From Candidatus Eisenbergiella merdigallinarum (GTDB taxonomy: Bacteria; Bacillota; Clostridia; Lachnospirales; Lachnospiraceae), in NCBI GenBank assembly GCA_019119355.1, contig DWXE01000039.1, forward strand, positions 62,001-126,000: a stretch of DNA of 64,000 nt. Direction: 5' to 3'. The notes beneath the pieces were generated by a model. The model had not been told where the DNA came from, made no database searches, and saw only the letters and a program-made list of their open reading frames with translations. Numbering within the stretch: position 1 is the first letter of the stretch; the number at the start of each line of letters is the position of its first letter. The translations under genes and the position numbers were made by a program. Positions 60,279 to 64,000 of this stretch are shown one piece after another.

Positions 60279-61226
60279 TTATAAAAAGATGTGAAGCTGC
60301 TGAAGAGTGGCTTCGGGCTGTTCGATATGAGGAAAGTGGCCCGCATCGTCGATTCCGACTTTTTCGATGGCGCTGTTAAAATTGAGATAGTGGTCGGTAA
60401 TCGTTTCGATCTCGCGCTGTCCTTTTCCGTAAACGATATAGATGCAGTGGTTGATCTCCCTGAGAGCATGAACAATTCCCGTATTCATATATCTCCCCAC
60501 ATAACTGGTATAGCTGTACTTCGCGTTGTAGTCCGGATAATGGGATGCTTCGGAATATGCCGTGACCATTTCTTCAGAAATCAAATGCGCATTGTAAAAA
60601 AAATCTTCTCTGAAATTCTGACGAAAGCTCTCCTTCGACGTCATCATGTTATAGATAAATGTTCCCAGGACAGGAAGATCCAAAAGAAACTTCATCAACC
60701 GGGTCTGGCGATTGGGAGAAAGGTTCAGACGGCTCAAACTCTGTGGATTGAGTAAAATCACATCCTGAATGCATTCGGGATCATTATGACATGCCATAAT
60801 CGCGATGGCAGAGGAGTCTCCGGATGCGACGATGTTCGTCTTTCTTCCAATTACATTTTTAGCAAAATCCAGAATCAACTGGACATAAAGATAATTGGTA
60901 TAAGTCATATTGGGTTTGTCCGAAAGGCCATAACCGAGAAGATCGATGACATAGACTTCATGATTCCGGGAAAGCTCATCCACAATTTTTCGATATTCGT
61001 ATCCGGAACTTCCGACGAGCAAATCGTGGAGAAGAAGAAGAGGAGTTCCATTTCCCTTTTTCGTATATTTTATTTTTCCAAATCTCCATTCAAAATAGTT
61101 GGAATCATCTTCCTTCAAAATGTTTTTTAAAGTGCTGGTGGAAAAACAAAATCGGTTCACTGCGTGGAATGCCAGAGCGGTAACGGCGGAAAAAGCTGCA
61201 AGAGATGGAATCGTCTTTTTATTCAT
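60279..61226 (-). CDS. Alpha/beta hydrolase
   Basis: GTPLLLLHDLLVGSSGYEY, VIDLLGYGLSDKP, NIVASGDSSAIAIMAC, DDAGHFPHIEQPE. Confidence 0.88.
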   Translation of the reverse strand: MNKKTIPSLAAFSAVTALAFHAVNRFCFSTSTLKNILKEDDSNYFEWRFGKIKYTKKGNGTPLLLLHDLLVGSSGYEYRKIVDELSRNHEVYVIDLLGYGLSDKPNMTYTNYLYVQLILDFAKNVIGRKTNIVASGDSSAIAIMACHNDPECIQDVILLNPQSLSRLNLSPNRQTRLMKFLLDLPVLGTFIYNMMTSKESFRQNFREDFFYNAHLISEEMVTAYSEASHYPDYNAKYSYTSYVGRYMNTGIVHALREINHCIYIVYGKGQREIETITDHYLNFNSAIEKVGIDDAGHFPHIEQPEATLQQLHIFL

Positions 61227-61322
61227 ATCAGGAATTTGCTCCTTTTCTCTTTGAAATTTAGAAATCTGTCTTCATTATACCATAGAAAGAAGTGAGATGA
61301 TAGGAAAAATACAACTCTAAAA

Positions 61323-61338
61323 TGTTTCACGTGAAACA
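61323..61338. promoter_or_regulatory. parS: parS centromere site 2
   Basis: Perfect TGTTTCACGTGAAACA. Confidence 0.95.
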
Positions 61339-61439
61339 TCAAAACAAAATTTATACAAAAAGGAGATAGTATTCCCCAAGCAGAAGTGATATAATCGAAA
61401 AGGTAATTAGCGAATGAGAAAAGTGTTTGTGTCAGTTCA

Positions 61440-62219
61440 ATGGAGAAAAAGATGAAGAACAGGGCAATCGCCGTCGCAAATCAGAAAGGCGGGGTCGGGA
61501 AGACTACGACCGCGATCAACCTTTCAGCTTCCCTGGCGGCAAAAGGGAAAAAAGTATTGGTCATCGATATGGACCCGCAGGGAAATACGACCAGCGGGTT
61601 CGGAGTAGACAAAAATGAACTGGAGAATACGGTTTATGAACTGATCCTCGGGGAATGTTCCATTCAGGAATGTCTGCTGAAAGATGTGATTGAGAACATT
61701 TCCTTAATTCCTTCCAATGTCAATCTTGCCGCAGCGGAGATTGAATTGATCGGAGTAGAAAAGAAAGAATTTATTTTAAAAAATGAAGTGGACTGGATCA
61801 GAAATCAGTATGATTTTATTGTAATAGACTGTCCTCCGTCCCTGAATATGTTGACGGTAAATGCCATGACGACGGCGGATACCGTTCTCGTGCCGATTCA
61901 ATGCGAATATTATGCTCTGGAAGGACTCAGCCAGCTGATTCATACGGTAAATCTGGTCAGAGAAAGGCTGAACCCCACGCTGGATATCGAGGGAATCCTG
62001 TTCACCATGTATGATGCCAGAACCAATCTTTCCATGCAGGTGGTGGAAAATGTGAAGGATCATCTGAATCAGAAAATCTATAAAACGATGATTCCCAGAA
62101 ACATCCGATTGGCGGAAGCGCCGAGCTATGGAATGCCGATCAATCTTTATGATCCAAAATCGGCAGGAGCTGAGAGCTATATGGCGTTGGCGGACGAAGT
62201 GATCAAAAGGAAAGGATAA
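61440..62219 (+). CDS. parA: Chromosome partitioning ATPase ParA/Soj
   Basis: AIAVANQKGGVGKTTTAINLSASLAAKGKKVLVIDMDPQGNTTSGFG. Confidence 0.97.
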   Translation: MEKKMKNRAIAVANQKGGVGKTTTAINLSASLAAKGKKVLVIDMDPQGNTTSGFGVDKNELENTVYELILGECSIQECLLKDVIENISLIPSNVNLAAAEIELIGVEKKEFILKNEVDWIRNQYDFIVIDCPPSLNMLTVNAMTTADTVLVPIQCEYYALEGLSQLIHTVNLVRERLNPTLDIEGILFTMYDARTNLSMQVVENVKDHLNQKIYKTMIPRNIRLAEAPSYGMPINLYDPKSAGAESYMALADEVIKRKG

Positions 62220-62225
62220 GCGGAT

Positions 62226-63104
62226 ATGGCGAAAAGAGGTCTTGGAAAGGGATTGGATTCCCTGATTCCGTCCAATGTGATGGAAACGACAAAATCCCCT
62301 GCGCCTTCGAAAGAAAAGAATGAAGAGGGCGCTGTTGTCGTGAAGCTTTCCATGGTGGAGCCCAACCGGGAGCAGCCCAGAAAGAATTTTGATGAGGATT
62401 CGCTGCAGGAGCTGGCGGATTCCATCCGTCAATTCGGATTGCTGCAGCCGATTCTGGTACAGGATAAAAAGTCCTATTATGAAATCATAGCCGGGGAGCG
62501 CAGATGGCGTGCGGCCAAACTGGCAGGATTAAAAGAAGTCCCTGTTATCATTCGAAATCTGACGGATCAGGAAGTGGTGGAAATCTCTCTGATCGAAAAT
62601 ATTCAGAGAGAAGATCTCAATCCCATCGAAGAAGCGCAGGCGTATAAAAGGCTTTTGGAAGAGTTTCATCTGAAACAGGATGAGGTGGCGGAGCGGGTCT
62701 CCAAAAGCAGAACTGCGGTGACGAACTCCATGCGGCTTTTGAAACTCTGCGAGCCTGTACAGAAAATGGTCGTGGATGGAATGATCAGTACGGGCCATGC
62801 GAGAGCGCTGCTGGCGATCGAGGATCCGGAACAACAGTACCTGATCGCGCAGAAGGTTTTCGATGAAAAACTCAGCGTGAGGGAAGTGGAAAAACTGGTT
62901 AAAAACCTGAACAAACCTCCCAAACCGGCAAAGACGGAGAACACCACGCTGAATGTGATTTATCAGGATATTTCGGAAAGGCTGAAACAGTCTCTCGGGA
63001 CGAAGGTTTCGATCCAGGCAAAAGAAAACGGCGCCGGAAAAATAGAAATCGAATTTTATAATCACGAGGATCTGGACAGGCTGTTGGAACAGATGACCCG
63101 CTAG
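62226..63104 (+). CDS. parB: Chromosome partitioning protein ParB/Spo0J
   Basis: MAKRGLGKGLDSLIP, QPILVQDKKSYYEIIAGERRWRAAKLAG, ENIQREDLNPIEEAQAYKRLLEEF. Confidence 0.97.
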   Translation: MAKRGLGKGLDSLIPSNVMETTKSPAPSKEKNEEGAVVVKLSMVEPNREQPRKNFDEDSLQELADSIRQFGLLQPILVQDKKSYYEIIAGERRWRAAKLAGLKEVPVIIRNLTDQEVVEISLIENIQREDLNPIEEAQAYKRLLEEFHLKQDEVAERVSKSRTAVTNSMRLLKLCEPVQKMVVDGMISTGHARALLAIEDPEQQYLIAQKVFDEKLSVREVEKLVKNLNKPPKPAKTENTTLNVIYQDISERLKQSLGTKVSIQAKENGAGKIEIEFYNHEDLDRLLEQMTR

Positions 63105-63134
63105 AGCATATTACAAACGAAAGGAAGGTTACAA

Positions 63135-63644
63135 ATGTCAAGTCCTCTGATGGAATATCTGGGGATCGCCGGAATGGACGTCGCATATCTGTTCATCGCG
63201 ATTTTCGTCCTGCTGATCGCCATCATTGTTCTTTTGATCGTACAGATGGTCAAATACAGCAAGCTGAAAAAGAAGTACGAGAAATTTATGAAGGGGAAAG
63301 ACGCAAAGAGCCTGGAACAGGATATTATCGCGCTCTTTGAAGATAATAAGTTTATTAAAAACGAGAACGAAAAGAATCGGAAGGATATTCGCGAAATTCT
63401 GAGACGGATGGAATACTGTTATCAGAAAATCGGACTGGTAAAATACGATGCGTTCCAGCAGATGGGAGGAAAACTGAGTTTCTGTCTCTGCCTGCTGGAT
63501 AACAAAAACAGCGGTTTCATTTTAAATTCCGTGCACAGCAGCGACGGCTGTTATTCTTATACGAAAGAAATCAAAAAAGGAGAGAGCGAAATTTCCCTCG
63601 GAGAAGAGGAGAAAAAGGCTCTGGATATGGCCATGGGATATTGA
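63135..63644 (+). CDS. DUF4446 family membrane protein
   Basis: N-terminal TM then YSKLKKKYEKFMKGKDAKSLE..., VKYDAFQQMGGKLSFCLCLLD; downstream of parB. Confidence 0.88.
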   Translation: MSSPLMEYLGIAGMDVAYLFIAIFVLLIAIIVLLIVQMVKYSKLKKKYEKFMKGKDAKSLEQDIIALFEDNKFIKNENEKNRKDIREILRRMEYCYQKIGLVKYDAFQQMGGKLSFCLCLLDNKNSGFILNSVHSSDGCYSYTKEIKKGESEISLGEEEKKALDMAMGY

Positions 63645-63676
63645 ATCCCAAAGCCGGATGAGGAGGAAAAGAAACG

Positions 63677-64000
63677 ATGATCGATATCAAATTTTTAAGG
63701 GAAAATCCGGATACGGTAAAGGAAAATATCCGCAAAAAATTTCAGGATGAGAAGCTTCCCCTGGTGGATGAAGTGATCGAGCTGGATGCGGAGAGCAGAA
63801 AGACGCAGAAAGAAGCGGACGATCTGCGCGCGAACCGGAATAAGGTATCCAAAGAAATCGGAGCGCTGATGGCACAGGGAAAGAAAGAAGAGGCCATGGC
63901 GAAGAAAGCGGAAGTCGCCGCAGGAGCAAAGCGCCTTGCCGAGCTGGAAGCGAAAGAGGAGGAGCTCCAGGGGAAGATTCTCAAAATCATGATGACGATC
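63677..64000 (+). CDS. serS: Seryl-tRNA synthetase, N-terminal part (runs off window; absent from ORF track)
   Basis: MIDIKFLRENPDTVKENIRKKFQDEKLPLVDEVIELDAESRKTQKEADDLRANRNKVSKEIG; AGGAGG RBS. Confidence 0.95.
   Translation, partial: MIDIKFLRENPDTVKENIRKKFQDEKLPLVDEVIELDAESRKTQKEADDLRANRNKVSKEIGALMAQGKKEEAMAKKAEVAAGAKRLAELEAKEEELQGKILKIMMTI

Overview
This 64-kb window spans a chromosomal replication origin, most likely from a Clostridia/Lachnospiraceae-type Firmicute (inferred from gene families and synteny). The core block runs gyrA-gyrB-recF-yaaA(S4)-dnaN-dnaA on the minus strand, then oriC, then rpmH-rnpA-yidD-yidC-jag-mnmE-[antisense MDR dehydrogenase]-mnmG-rsmG-[alpha/beta hydrolase]-parA-parB-DUF4446-serS on the plus strand. 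DnaA boxes lie on both sides of dnaA, and two perfect 16-bp parS sites lie near parAB. The left 42 kb is accessory and metabolic. It holds a sensor/regulator plus ABC immunity-like module, a sucrose phosphorylase/ABC importer locus with a divergent aldolase/PfkB/MFS operon, and a second ABC importer locus that encodes a glycyl radical enzyme and its activase with GH32-type enzymes. It also holds an apparently lower-GC cargo island (arginase, Crp, small kinases, methyltransferase, GNATs, NUDIX) ending in a DUF3791-DUF3990-DUF3791 toxin-antitoxin-like cassette. A second GH32 copy, mosaic with the first, and a GH172/DUF2961 gene broken by an in-frame TAA lie next to the island. The best candidates for something undescribed are the glycyl-radical/fructan operon, the DUF3791/DUF3990 cassette and a terminator-bearing leader upstream of a MATE transporter. 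All calls come from reading the sequence and supplied translations; no database search or structure prediction was run. GC and identity statements are by-eye impressions unless a count is given.
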